A program made the position numbers and the translations under genes. A DNA stretch of 54,162 bases from a virus. Positions within the stretch are counted from its first letter, which is position 1, and each line of letters starts with the position of its first letter. Below are positions 24,702 through 33,056 of the stretch, in pieces. Where the stretch lies: IMG/VR virus record IMGVR_UViG_3300034111_000497, positions 1-54,162 of that record, one strand, 5' to 3'. The notes beneath the pieces were generated by a model, which worked only from the letters and a program-made list of their open reading frames with translations, ran no database searches and was not told the origin of the DNA.

Positions 24702-25112
24702 ATGACATACTACTCAGATAACGAAGAAGAAGATAAATGGGACAACATAACAAAAGCATGTTGGTCTGGATATGAACAACGTGGCATGAAAGATAAAGGT
24801 GGGCGGATGGTTCCTAATTGCGTTCCAGTTGGTAAACTAGAAGAAATGGAAAATGAAATGGCAAAAGCAAAACCTAATTATGAAGATTTTATTAAACCAC
24901 GTAGGGGTGGATCAACACCATCAGACCCTAAACTATATGCAAGAGTTGTACAAGCAGCAAAAGATAAATTTGATGTTTATCCATCTGCGGTTGCTAATTC
25001 TTGGGTAGTACAAGAGTATAAACGTCGTGGTGGTACATACAAAGCAGAATCACAATCTACAACAAAAAGTATTTGGGATGGATCTTTTAATCCTTTAAGG
25101 TTTAAAAAATAA
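24702..25112 (+). CDS. Two-part basic phage protein (DUF5872-like C-terminal)
   Basis: A 136-residue protein. Residues about 15-45 carry GYEQRGMKDKGGRMVPNCVP, a motif shared by small phage and virus proteins. The second half (TPSDPKLYARVVQAAK, EYKRRGGTYK) resembles DUF5872. The ATG follows a TATAAT by seven bases. It may bind nucleic acid. Confidence 0.6.
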   Translation: MTYYSDNEEEDKWDNITKACWSGYEQRGMKDKGGRMVPNCVPVGKLEEMENEMAKAKPNYEDFIKPRRGGSTPSDPKLYARVVQAAKDKFDVYPSAVANSWVVQEYKRRGGTYKAESQSTTKSIWDGSFNPLRFKK

Positions 25113-25270
25113 TGGCTAACAGATCTTCAGGTTCTTATTTTAAAAATTACGGATTTAATTCTTTACAAATTAAAAATGGCAGAATTGTTCGTTTAAGAAA
25201 AGACGGTACTGTAAAAGCAGATCTTGGTCCGTATCCAAAAACAAAGGCAGGGGTAAGTCATGGCAAATAA
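25112..25270 (+). CDS. Tiny basic protein
   Basis: A 52-residue protein (MANRSSGSYFKNYGFNS, then LQIKNGRIVRLRKDGTVKAD). Its ATG overlaps the previous stop by one base. It lies in a run of basic small proteins, possibly DNA-associated. Function unknown. Confidence 0.55.
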   Translation: MANRSSGSYFKNYGFNSLQIKNGRIVRLRKDGTVKADLGPYPKTKAGVSHGK

Positions 25271-25370
25271 AGAACAAAAGGGTAATGTTAATACAAAAAA
25301 AGAGCCTAAGATGACTCTTAAAGAAAAACGTGTTGCTAAACAACAAAAGCGGGATAAAAAGAATGGCTGA
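25260..25370 (+). CDS. Tiny lysine-rich peptide
   Basis: A 36-residue peptide with about one third Lys/Arg (KKEPKMTLKEKRVAKQQKRD). It overlaps both neighbours by 8-11 bp, which is the main support for its being real. It would bind nucleic acid if made. Confidence 0.45.
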   Translation: MANKEQKGNVNTKKEPKMTLKEKRVAKQQKRDKKNG

Positions 25371-25734
25371 TACATATACTCCTACTTCTGGCATGAAGGC
25401 TGCTGCTAGACGTGCATTAAAGTGGAAAGAAGATGGCAAAGCAACTGGTGCAGGAACTCCCGTAGGTTGGGGTCGTGCAACAGATATAGTTGCTGGTAGG
25501 GCAATGTCTTTAAGTACTGTTAAACGTATGTTTTCTTTTTTCTCCCGTCATGAAGTAGATAAAAAAGGAAAAGGTTTTTACGATGGTCCAGAGTTTCCAT
25601 CTAACGGAAGAATTATGTGGGACGCATGGGGTGGAGATGCAGGTTTTACATGGAGTCGTGCCATTGTTGAAAGAGAAAAAAAACAAGTAGAAAAGGTTTG
25701 GGCAAATAGCCCATTTAGTTTTAGAAAGGGGTAA
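25363..25734 (+). CDS. Conserved phage protein with WGGDAG motif
   Basis: A 123-residue protein. The order TPTSGMKAAARRALKWKEDG, VGWGRATDIVAGRAMSLS, FSRHEVDK and WDAWGGDAGFTWSRAIV matches a small domain found alone or fused to prohead-protease or capsid proteins in other phages. It may be linked to head assembly. The ATG at 25363 overlaps the upstream gene. Confidence 0.65.
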   Translation: MADTYTPTSGMKAAARRALKWKEDGKATGAGTPVGWGRATDIVAGRAMSLSTVKRMFSFFSRHEVDKKGKGFYDGPEFPSNGRIMWDAWGGDAGFTWSRAIVEREKKQVEKVWANSPFSFRKG

Positions 25735-25736
25735 AA

Positions 25737-25895
25737 GTGGAGGACTTAAATATTGAAGAAATAAAACAGTTAGTTTTATTTTATAAGCAAAAATCTTCAG
25801 ATCTTGAGTTTAATTTACTGCAACTGCAAATAAAGTTAAATAGGACTATCTCTGTTGAAAATTCAATAGAATCAAAGCCAGTAGTTAAAAAGTAG
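25737..25895 (+). CDS. Small coiled-coil protein
   Basis: A 52-residue protein with a GTG start just after the previous stop, mostly one amphipathic helix with heptad leucines (LEFNLLQLQIKLNRT). Function unknown. Confidence 0.5.
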   Translation: MEDLNIEEIKQLVLFYKQKSSDLEFNLLQLQIKLNRTISVENSIESKPVVKK

Positions 25896-25908
25896 ATAGG
25901 TTTGAATA

Positions 25909-26328
25909 ATGCAAGAGTTAATAGTCTTAGGCTTGACATTGTCTCTTGCTTGGTTTATACTTAAAGTAGGTAAAAGTAATAAAAAAAAACCTTATTCAAA
26001 AACTTTGCATAAACAAAGTGATACGCACAAGTTATTGAAATTATTTTTTTCTATGCCTTTATCAAACAACCAACAAAATTTTTCTCAATTGACAAAGCAT
26101 AAAGAAAAAGGTATAATTAAGGTTATTGTTTTAGGCAACGAAGCATATTGGATATCTAATAATATTTTTTATGTTGCAGAGGCTATAAACGGTGAGGTAC
26201 AACGCCACACTGCTAAACCAATTGATACTAACACTTTATCAAAAAGTGATTTAGATAAAATGCTTTTTATATTAGATAGTTTAAAGGATGGAAAAAAAGA
26301 TGATCGTGGCAGTTCAGGGCACAAGTGA
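25909..26328 (+). CDS. Membrane-tethered protein
   Basis: A 139-residue protein with one N-terminal membrane helix (LIVLGLTLSLAWFILKVG), a basic linker and a soluble domain. Its C-terminal stretch (LSKSDLDKMLFILDSLKDGK) is helical. It overlaps the next gene. Function unknown. Confidence 0.6.
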   Translation: MQELIVLGLTLSLAWFILKVGKSNKKKPYSKTLHKQSDTHKLLKLFFSMPLSNNQQNFSQLTKHKEKGIIKVIVLGNEAYWISNNIFYVAEAINGEVQRHTAKPIDTNTLSKSDLDKMLFILDSLKDGKKDDRGSSGHK

Positions 26329-26650
26329 GTTTAATGACTACAATGTGTTTATTCGTTCTATGGGGGTTGCTATGTCAAATATGCATAAAGACGACACAGA
26401 ATTTGTAATTTACTCTGCTGGTCCTGCTAAAATTAATTCTTTTGTTTCCGAATTCTCTAATTTATCTGAAAGAGGAATGAAGGCAAGAGGTAAAAAGATT
26501 AAATTTTATAAAGTTGCTCCAGTTTGGATGCAAGAAAATTTAGATCAAATCAACTATTTTGCTTTCTTAAGTAAGCCTAATGAAAAAACTTCAAGGTTAG
26601 TTTCAGAAGCACAATTAAAAAATGTAGAAGTTGGTATATTTAAATACTAG
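26300..26650 (+). CDS. Rossmann-like (SLOG-type) small protein
   Basis: A 116-residue protein: IVAVQGTSEFNDYNVFIRSM, then TEFVIYSAGPAKINSFVSEF. Strand-loop-helix repeats recall the SLOG/DUF2493 nucleotide-binding fold, but key glycines are weak. An ATG at 26288 is also in frame; 26300 is preferred because AAAGGA lies 12 bases upstream. Confidence 0.5.
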   Translation: MIVAVQGTSEFNDYNVFIRSMGVAMSNMHKDDTEFVIYSAGPAKINSFVSEFSNLSERGMKARGKKIKFYKVAPVWMQENLDQINYFAFLSKPNEKTSRLVSEAQLKNVEVGIFKY

Positions 26651-26659
26651 GGGGTATTT

Positions 26660-26869
26660 ATGTTTATTAGAAGTTTAAACACTATGGAAAAAATTGTTTC
26701 CAAAAATAGTAATTTACTTTGGAATGGCTGGGATGTTATTGATTTAAAAGAATCTGACATTGCCAAAACATCTCCAAAAGGTATTAAAGTTAAAGATAAA
26801 TGGTACATTCATAAAATTTATTCTCCTGGTCGTAATGGGTGGGATATACCAAACAAGTATCGAGAATAA
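26660..26869 (+). CDS. Small conserved phage protein
   Basis: A 69-residue protein (NLLWNGWDVIDLK, KVKDKWYIHKIYSPGRNGWD). GGGGGTATTT precedes the ATG. The aromatic, beta-rich pattern recurs in actinophage small proteins. Function unknown. Confidence 0.65.
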   Translation: MFIRSLNTMEKIVSKNSNLLWNGWDVIDLKESDIAKTSPKGIKVKDKWYIHKIYSPGRNGWDIPNKYRE

Positions 26870-26871
26870 TT

Positions 26872-27165
26872 ATGAAACAGCATTTATGGAAAGATAACGC
26901 AATTTGTCTAGGTCTTGATACAAATATTTACTTTGATAAATATGAAGATAATGAATCTGGCAGGGCAATTGTTGATTCAATGTGTCAGCAATGTCCAGTA
27001 GCAAAGACATGTTTTGCAGTAGGCATTTCAGGTAAAGAATGGGGTGTTTGGGGCGGAGTATATTTAGAAGGCGGAGAAGTATCTAAAGAGTTTAATAAAC
27101 ATAAAACTAAACAAGATTGGTCTAATACTTGGCAATCTTTAACTATGGAAAATAATAATATATGA
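26872..27165 (+). CDS. whiB: WhiB-like iron-sulfur transcription factor
   Basis: A 97-residue Wbl protein. Four Cys residues are in the family layout (one near residue 12, then CxxC and C at about 41, 44 and 50), binding a 4Fe-4S cluster, followed by GVWGGV, the G[VI]WGG turn that defines the family. Wbl proteins are confined to Actinobacteria and their phages, which gives the host phylum. It may redirect host sigma factor. Confidence 0.93.
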   Translation: MKQHLWKDNAICLGLDTNIYFDKYEDNESGRAIVDSMCQQCPVAKTCFAVGISGKEWGVWGGVYLEGGEVSKEFNKHKTKQDWSNTWQSLTMENNNI

Positions 27166-27971
27166 AAAAAAATTATTATTTTTTAGCAGGATTTCATCGT
27201 TCTGGAAATACATTGTTATCAAGTATTTTAAATCAAAATGAACAAATATATTGCAGTCCTCTTAGTCCAGTTTCAACAATGCTTAAAATTTTTGATCAAA
27301 ACATACCTCAAAATGAAGATACCGTAAGACTAGATAATCAAATTCCAGTAGAAAATGTTAGTAAAAATATAATTGAAAATTATTATTCACAAGTGACAAA
27401 GTCAATAATTATTGATAGAGAAAAATTGTGGGCAAATGCTGAAAATTTAAAAATAATAAAAAAATATATTAACCCTAATCCTAAAATAATATTTACAGTT
27501 AGGCCAATAATAGAAGTACTGTCATCCTTTATTAATATATTGCCAGAACATTCTTATTTAGACGTAGCAATGAAGCAAACTAATTGGTGGTATAAGGATT
27601 ATTTAAGTAAAAATGACAATAGGTGCGATTTTTTAATGAGAGCGGGAGGACCAATTGATAATGTTTTATTGTCTATTAATGAAATAATTAAACCTGAAAA
27701 TAAAAATATGTTTTGTATTGTTTGGTATGATGATCTTGTTAATAATCCACAAAAAACAATGAATGGAATATATAATTTTTTAGAATTACCAAATTATAAC
27801 CATAATTTTAATCAAATTATAAAGTTAGAAAAAGATAATGATGAGAAAATTGGACATCCTAAAAATATGCACGACATAAGATTAAAATTAAATAAAACAA
27901 GTAAAAATCCTAAAGAAATATTGTCAGAATATATAATTAATAAGTACTCAAATATGGGTTGGAGAATATGA
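27162..27971 (+). CDS. Sulfotransferase
   Basis: A 269-residue PAPS-dependent sulfotransferase. The 5'-phosphosulfate loop reads GFHRSGNTLLSSIL near residue 10 and the 3'-phosphate site NPKIIFTVRPIIEVLSSFI near residue 105. It overlaps the next gene, which begins with a kinase domain of the APS-kinase type, so donor synthesis and transfer may be coupled. The acceptor is unknown; glycans made by the neighbouring cassette are candidates. Confidence 0.82.
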   Translation: MKKNYYFLAGFHRSGNTLLSSILNQNEQIYCSPLSPVSTMLKIFDQNIPQNEDTVRLDNQIPVENVSKNIIENYYSQVTKSIIIDREKLWANAENLKIIKKYINPNPKIIFTVRPIIEVLSSFINILPEHSYLDVAMKQTNWWYKDYLSKNDNRCDFLMRAGGPIDNVLLSINEIIKPENKNMFCIVWYDDLVNNPQKTMNGIYNFLELPNYNHNFNQIIKLEKDNDEKIGHPKNMHDIRLKLNKTSKNPKEILSEYIINKYSNMGWRI

Positions 27972-28732
27972 TGATTATACAAATAATCGGACTGCCAGGT
28001 TCTGGAAAAACAGAATTAGCCAAGGCACTCAAAGAAAGAATTAACGCTATTCATCTTAATGCAGATGAGGTTCGTGCAACAGTAAATTCTGATCTTGGAT
28101 TTACCGCCGAAGATCGTATAGAGCAAGCACGACGCATGGGGGAGATGGCAAGACTTATTGCAAAACAAGGTGTTGCTCCAGTCATCGTAGATTTTGTATG
28201 CCCAACAGAATTAACTCGTAAAACATTTGGAAAGCCAGATATTTTTATTTTTATGGACACAATTGCTGAGGGCCGTTTTGAAGATACAAATAAAATGTTT
28301 GAGCGTCCAAAAGAAGCCGATTTTTATTTTACTAATCACGAACGAAATGCTGAAGAAAAAGCATCTAGTATTATTGAAAAGTTTGGCCTACATGACTGGT
28401 CTGCACCTACAACCCTTATGCTAGGTAGGTATCAGCCTTGGCACGAAGGCCACCACGCCCTTTACAAAGAAGCGGGGAAGAGAACAGACCAAGTGCTGCT
28501 GGGAGTTCGTAATACCTACAACACAAGCGAGAAAGATCCACTTAAGTTTGACCAGGTAAAAGAGTATATTGCCAAGGATGAATTTATGGATGGCGCATTA
28601 GTATTAAGACTACCCAACATTACCAACATTGTTTATGGTCGTGATGTAGGCTACAAGATTGAGCAGGTAGATTTAGGGGCAGACATTCACGCTATTTCTG
28701 CTACGCAAAAGCGTAAGGAGATGGGCATATGA
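27971..28732 (+). CDS. P-loop kinase fused to HxGH nucleotidylyltransferase
   Basis: A 253-residue fusion. Residues 1-135 form a kinase with Walker A GLPGSGKT (7-14) and ADEVR, as in adenylylsulfate (APS) kinase. Residues about 145-253 are a nucleotidylyltransferase (LGRYQPWHEGHHALYK with the HxGH motif and ISATQKRKE like ISSTxxR). Behind a sulfotransferase, PAPS supply is attractive, but a NadR-like NAD salvage enzyme is the main alternative. The ATG at 27971 fits the GGAG at 27961. Confidence 0.82.
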   Translation: MIIQIIGLPGSGKTELAKALKERINAIHLNADEVRATVNSDLGFTAEDRIEQARRMGEMARLIAKQGVAPVIVDFVCPTELTRKTFGKPDIFIFMDTIAEGRFEDTNKMFERPKEADFYFTNHERNAEEKASSIIEKFGLHDWSAPTTLMLGRYQPWHEGHHALYKEAGKRTDQVLLGVRNTYNTSEKDPLKFDQVKEYIAKDEFMDGALVLRLPNITNIVYGRDVGYKIEQVDLGADIHAISATQKRKEMGI

Positions 28733-29004
28733 TAGACAAGTTTAAGCAATGGTTTTTTAAACCAACACAGCACTTTCAGGTAAGATACAATACAAAAAAT
28801 AATGGCGGGCCTTTGAAGTGGAGAATTATTGCTGATGGTGAAGAGATGCTTGCTAGTCATATTGAAATACGAGGCTATATCTATGGAGAAGCAAGTGTTG
28901 TAGATGATGATCAAAAAATGAATATGGCCTGCGATGGAAAAATTTATTGGCACGGAACTCGTGCTGAAATCATTACCTCAAAGGCACCAGACCTACTACT
29001 ATGA
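28729..29004 (+). CDS. Small conserved protein
   Basis: A 91-residue protein with a compact alpha-beta pattern (PLKWRIIADGEEMLASHIEI, DGKIYWHGTRAEI). It overlaps genes on both sides by 4 bp. Function unknown. Confidence 0.65.
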   Translation: MIDKFKQWFFKPTQHFQVRYNTKNNGGPLKWRIIADGEEMLASHIEIRGYIYGEASVVDDDQKMNMACDGKIYWHGTRAEIITSKAPDLLL

Positions 29005-29204
29005 TAGTTTCTAAATCAAGATCATTAATTAAGTCTTTAACTTGGAGAGTAGTTGCACTACTTACAACTTTCGTGTCTGCTTATTGGATTACTGGTGAAG
29101 AGGTTGAGGCGCTGCAAGTCACGGTATTGACAAATACAATTAACTTTATTCTATACTACGCACATGAGCGTGGATGGAACTACATACAATGGGGGAGAAA
29201 ATAA
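29001..29204 (+). CDS. DUF2061 membrane protein (second copy)
   Basis: A 67-residue protein: SLIKSLTWRVVALLTTFVSA, then VLTNTINFILYYAHERGWN. It is closer to the DUF2061 consensus than the copy at 20109. Two membrane helices are expected. Function unknown. Confidence 0.85.
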   Translation: MIVSKSRSLIKSLTWRVVALLTTFVSAYWITGEEVEALQVTVLTNTINFILYYAHERGWNYIQWGRK

Positions 29205-29434
29205 TGTATACAGATAAAATGAAAATGGCATTTCATTCTATTCCAGCACCTAAAAATTTTAAGGTAGACATTATTGACAACGATCATTTTATAACCATTA
29301 AGGCTAATGAGGCTATGTTTATGCGTTTATTTGACACAGAGAAGCGACATGCTGTAGAATATATGGTAAGAGTAAAAAAGGCTTTAGAAAGCAATGGAGC
29401 AATCGTAATGATTACTAGGGAGGCTATTAAATAA
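29204..29434 (+). CDS. Small conserved protein
   Basis: A 76-residue alpha-beta protein (NFKVDIIDNDHFITIKANEA) with a good GGGGGAG site. It shares one base with the genes on each side. Function unknown. Confidence 0.6.
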   Translation: MYTDKMKMAFHSIPAPKNFKVDIIDNDHFITIKANEAMFMRLFDTEKRHAVEYMVRVKKALESNGAIVMITREAIK

Positions 29435-29862
29435 TGAAAGATGTTATTTTAATATTTTTTATAGTTTTGTCTGTTTCTTTTGCCATATCGTATTTAACAA
29501 TGTTATCCAAATTAAACAAACTTAGTTTAACTTCTGCTCAATTATTTTTAGAAAATTTTAAACTTAATCAACATGCTGAATCTATTAAAGCAAACCAAGA
29601 ATTAACTAACAACGACATACATAGAGAAAATTTTATAAAATTTTTATCAGATTCTCGTGACTGGGCTTTTACATACATTGAAGATGTTCAAAACGGTTTA
29701 ACCAAGTTTGTTAAAGAAGTTGATCCAAGTATTAATTATTTTTCAGAATTTAGCACTTTATCTGAAGGTCATCCACTACATGATAGTATGAAAAAAATAT
29801 CTATTGCATATCAAGATTTAAAAAAGTTTTTACCAAATGAATCAGAAATAAATAATACATAA
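29434..29862 (+). CDS. Single-pass membrane coiled-coil protein
   Basis: A 142-residue protein with an N-terminal membrane helix (VILIFFIVLSVSFAISYL) and a long helical soluble part. It abuts the SsuD-like gene. Function unknown. Confidence 0.6.
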   Translation: MKDVILIFFIVLSVSFAISYLTMLSKLNKLSLTSAQLFLENFKLNQHAESIKANQELTNNDIHRENFIKFLSDSRDWAFTYIEDVQNGLTKFVKEVDPSINYFSEFSTLSEGHPLHDSMKKISIAYQDLKKFLPNESEINNT

Positions 29863-30758
29863 TGGAATTTTATTATTTTGGTGGAAATTTTTTTCCAGGA
29901 ATTTTAGATGAAATAAAAAATTCAAATTTTGATGGTGTAATGTTTACATATGATGCGACACAGGGAGATATATTTACAAGAATAGTACAACAATTAAGCA
30001 CTGATGAAAAAATTAAATATTTAGTTGCGATTAGGCCCTATACTATTTCTCCTCAATATCTTTGTATGATTAATCAAAGTATGAATTTAATTATGGGGAA
30101 TAGGATACAAATAAATCTTATTTCTGGATATGTAAAAGATCATGAAAAAAATTTTGGTGGAATTATAGGAGAAATTTATGATCTTTCAAATAAAGTAGAT
30201 AGATCTAAATATCTTATTAAATATGTAGATGTTTTAAATACAATGCCAGGAAATCAAAATAATTCACACCCATTAGACTTTTATGTATCAACAACAAATA
30301 AATATATTGAAGAAACAGTAAATAAATATAACAATAAAATAATTTTACCCTATAAAGATTATAAAAATGGATATTGGACAATAGATCCTACAATTTGTAA
30401 TTGTTGTGGTATGAAAATTAGTAACCGAAATAAAATATTAAAAGAAAATTTAAAATTAGATTATAGTAAAGTTATGTTAGCAATAACTCCAATTCTTAGA
30501 AAAAATAGAAAACAGTTAGAAGAGTTGCCAGATTATTATGGAGAGCGTCCAGTTTGGCGTGAAGGAGAAAAAACAAAGGTAGCAGTTTCAGATGTTGAAT
30601 TTTTTACATATGAGGAATTTAATATTTTTATAAAAAATCTTGAAGAAAAAGGTATAAAACAATTACTTATAAATTCTTGGCCTGCTAGAGAATATACAGT
30701 AATTATGGATTATGTAAAAAATTATTCACAATTAAAACAAGTAAAAACAAATACATGA
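29862..30758 (+). CDS. SsuD-like luciferase-family oxidoreductase (first copy)
   Basis: A 298-residue TIM-barrel protein related to alkanesulfonate monooxygenase. The shared motif KYLVAIRPYTISPQYL, followed by NRIQINLISG, closely matches SsuD (KFLVALRP..TSP, GRALFNLVTG). A CNCC group near residue 185 suggests a metal-binding insert not typical of the family. A paralogue is at 38280-38984. It may use FMNH2 or F420; the substrate is unknown. Very AT-rich. Confidence 0.75.
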   Translation: MEFYYFGGNFFPGILDEIKNSNFDGVMFTYDATQGDIFTRIVQQLSTDEKIKYLVAIRPYTISPQYLCMINQSMNLIMGNRIQINLISGYVKDHEKNFGGIIGEIYDLSNKVDRSKYLIKYVDVLNTMPGNQNNSHPLDFYVSTTNKYIEETVNKYNNKIILPYKDYKNGYWTIDPTICNCCGMKISNRNKILKENLKLDYSKVMLAITPILRKNRKQLEELPDYYGERPVWREGEKTKVAVSDVEFFTYEEFNIFIKNLEEKGIKQLLINSWPAREYTVIMDYVKNYSQLKQVKTNT

Positions 30759-30913
30759 AAGAGATTTTACTTTCAACAATAACAGGTTTTGGATGCGGTG
30801 TCGTGTTTGCTGCATTCAAATTGCCAGTACCAGCACCACCAGTTTTTGCGGGAGTCGCAGGAATTATTGGTTTATGGATTGGCTTCACAACACTAACACG
30901 AATTATATCCTAG
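30755..30913 (+). CDS. XapX-like membrane protein
   Basis: A 52-residue protein with two membrane helices around FKLPVPAPPVFAGVAGIIG, the XapX signature. It overlaps the SsuD-like stop. XapX proteins are of unknown function. Confidence 0.75.
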   Translation: MKEILLSTITGFGCGVVFAAFKLPVPAPPVFAGVAGIIGLWIGFTTLTRIIS

Positions 30914-30921
30914 GAGGAATA

Positions 30922-31212
30922 ATGAATAACTTACTAAATGATAAGACAAAAGCAATGCTAGCATCATATGGACGATCTGTTCTTGGTGCAACAATTGCAC
31001 TTTACATGGCTGGCGTAACAGATCCAAAAGATCTATGGGCTGCATTAGTTGCTGCCATTGCACCAGTTGCATTAAGAGCACTCAATCCTGCAGATAAGGC
31101 GTTTGGCATTTTGCCTGATACTGCCGAAGTGGCAAAGGCTCTTAAATCTGCAAAAGCACCAGCAAAGAAAACTGCAAAAAAGGGTGGCGGAGGTCGCTTC
31201 GCTGTAAAGTAG
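30922..31212 (+). CDS. Holin-like membrane protein
   Basis: A 96-residue protein with TAGGAGGAATA before its ATG. It has two membrane segments (SVLGATIALYMAG and WAALVAAIAPVALRALN) and a Lys/Ala/Gly-rich cytoplasmic tail. The RALNPADKAFG motif recurs in actinophage proteins annotated as holins. It is the last gene of the 31-kb rightward block. Confidence 0.65.
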   Translation: MNNLLNDKTKAMLASYGRSVLGATIALYMAGVTDPKDLWAALVAAIAPVALRALNPADKAFGILPDTAEVAKALKSAKAPAKKTAKKGGGGRFAVK

Positions 31213-31229
31213 TTTATCTTTTATCAGAT

Positions 31230-31256
31230 AGCCAGTCTAGAAATAGGCTGGCTTTT
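31230..31256 (+). terminator. Terminator of the rightward block
   Basis: A 10-bp hairpin AGCCAGTCTA / TAGGCTGGCT (one G-T pair) with a GAAA loop is followed by TTTTCTG. It separates the rightward genes from the leftward glycan cassette. Confidence 0.85.
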
Positions 31257-31260
31257 CTGT

Positions 31261-32298
31261 TTATTCATTTATAACTTTTAACCATTTATCTTTTAATACT
31301 TCAACTGAAAAATTATTAAATCCAATTTCTATAGCCTTCTGTTTGCTATCATATATATTTATATTATTAAAATAATTATCAATAGATTTTGCTAATTCTT
31401 CTTGGTTAGCCTCATATACATCTACCATTGATTTAGTCTTAAACTCACCAATTTTATTTGAACTTACTAACCAGTTGTGTGGAAGTATTTGATTATTAGG
31501 TAATATGTCTGTCATAAAAACGGGTAGACCAGAAATTAAAGCCTCATTCATAGGTAAACAAAGACCAGCATAACGCCTAGGAAGAACCATAGCATCATAG
31601 TCATTATACAGATCTTCTCTATTTCTAATATTATCTTTGTTTATTTTTAAACGGCTATCTTTAGTTATAAAGTCTAGAGGGGTTTGTGTTGCTATTACAA
31701 GTTCATAATCTGCACTAGAATGTTTAAGCATTTCTACTACGGTGTTAGTTCCATTTCTATCTTTGGCTGCTTTTTTACCAGCAACATGAAGTATTCGTTT
31801 ATGGGTTTTTGATAGGTTATTTTCTCTTGCAGCATTAAACAATGATGTATCTGTTGGTGGTGGTATATGATATACCTTGCATTTTGATCCAAACTTTTCT
31901 TTAACAACATCTATATTCCAACTGCTTGGTGATAATAATACATCTGGTAACGGCCACTCTGGATGAACTAAATTTCCAAATAGTTCATAGTTATATTGCA
32001 ATATTGTTTTTATATTTCTTTTTCTTGCTATATCCACAAAGTCTAAATGGTAAAATGTTTCACAACTTATAACAACATCTATATTTTCTAAAAATGCTAA
32101 AATTTCTTTTGTCCTAGGCATACCCTTAATTGTTTTTATTACATCATATTGTTTATACCAGTCTGGATGTTGCCTGTTATTATTAAAAGATGTAGAGTCA
32201 ACTAAAAGAATCTTGTCTGGATTTAACATTTTTACAAGTTCCTTGGTTTGATTACCAAGTCCAGTATTATCAGATCTTGCAATAACTCCTAATCTCAT
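31261..32298 (-). CDS. Glycosyltransferase, GT4-like
   Basis: A 345-residue GT-B enzyme. The N-terminal half starts LGVIARSDNTGLGNQTKELV, and the C-terminal donor site includes DAMVLPRRYAGLCLPMNEAL, the E-x7-E-like region of GT4. It is the last gene of a five-gene leftward cassette and overlaps its neighbour by 4 bp. Donor sugar and acceptor are unknown. Confidence 0.82.
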   Translation of the reverse strand: MRLGVIARSDNTGLGNQTKELVKMLNPDKILLVDSTSFNNNRQHPDWYKQYDVIKTIKGMPRTKEILAFLENIDVVISCETFYHLDFVDIARKRNIKTILQYNYELFGNLVHPEWPLPDVLLSPSSWNIDVVKEKFGSKCKVYHIPPPTDTSLFNAARENNLSKTHKRILHVAGKKAAKDRNGTNTVVEMLKHSSADYELVIATQTPLDFITKDSRLKINKDNIRNREDLYNDYDAMVLPRRYAGLCLPMNEALISGLPVFMTDILPNNQILPHNWLVSSNKIGEFKTKSMVDVYEANQEELAKSIDNYFNNINIYDSKQKAIEIGFNNFSVEVLKDKWLKVINE

Positions 32299-33056
32299 TC
32301 TTTATATCCCCAAACATCATCATCCTTTGTAAATTTTTTAGTACCATCACGACCATCTAAATGATAAGATCTTTTAATGTTTCCTTCTGGATGATAAATC
32401 CAAAGTTTGTGTTGGTCCCAACCCTCTTGATCAAAACTATCATATGGTAAAACATCATCTTGAATTTTACCATGAAACCTATCTTCAATAAAAGTTTGTT
32501 CATTAGAAAATGGTAAAACAATATCTCTATAATATTTAACTGTACTCAAATGTGGTCTTTGACTCCATTGTGCAGTTTTCATAAAACCATTTTCTATTCC
32601 AAACATTAAATGTTGGTGTGGCTCTGGAATCTCTGCTTCAAAATGAAAACGTATTGTATTAGCCTTGTTGTATTCTAACATATCTAAACACTTTTGCCAA
32701 TCAATCTCGTAATCTACAGTTAATGGTGCATCTCCTTCAACATAAAGTAAAACAGAGGTGTCTATAAGGTTAATTGTTTCTTTCATCATTGTAGTTTGAT
32801 GACTATGTTTATCAAAAATTATTGGTAAAACATTTTTCCATTTATGCATAGACTTCCACAAAACCCTGTTTTTATATTCATCATAGTCTGATTTACGATT
32901 TATTCTTTCTTCACGCAAGCCATCTATCTGTAAAATAATTTCATTATTTGGAAAGTGGTAGCGTATAGATTTGATTGTTTCATCAATTATTGATGTGCTT
33001 GGATGACTTGGAAGAATCGAAGTTGGAATTATAATTGTTACATCTCTACTATGCAT
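32295..33056 (-). CDS. GT-A-type glycosyltransferase
   Basis: A 253-residue protein starting VTIIIPTS, with SIRYHFPNNEIILQIDG and a DxD-like VEGDAPL, as in GT2-related enzymes. The C terminus is rich in His and Trp. A GAGG precedes the ATG. It overlaps genes on both sides. Confidence 0.75.
   Translation of the reverse strand: MHSRDVTIIIPTSILPSHPSTSIIDETIKSIRYHFPNNEIILQIDGLREERINRKSDYDEYKNRVLWKSMHKWKNVLPIIFDKHSHQTTMMKETINLIDTSVLLYVEGDAPLTVDYEIDWQKCLDMLEYNKANTIRFHFEAEIPEPHQHLMFGIENGFMKTAQWSQRPHLSTVKYYRDIVLPFSNEQTFIEDRFHGKIQDDVLPYDSFDQEGWDQHKLWIYHPEGNIKRSYHLDGRDGTKKFTKDDDVWGYKE

Noticed and set aside
25260-25370. Possible artefact: 36-residue lysine-rich frame
   Set aside because: Considered for removal because of its composition, but kept at low confidence since it overlaps both neighbours in the tight pattern of the region.
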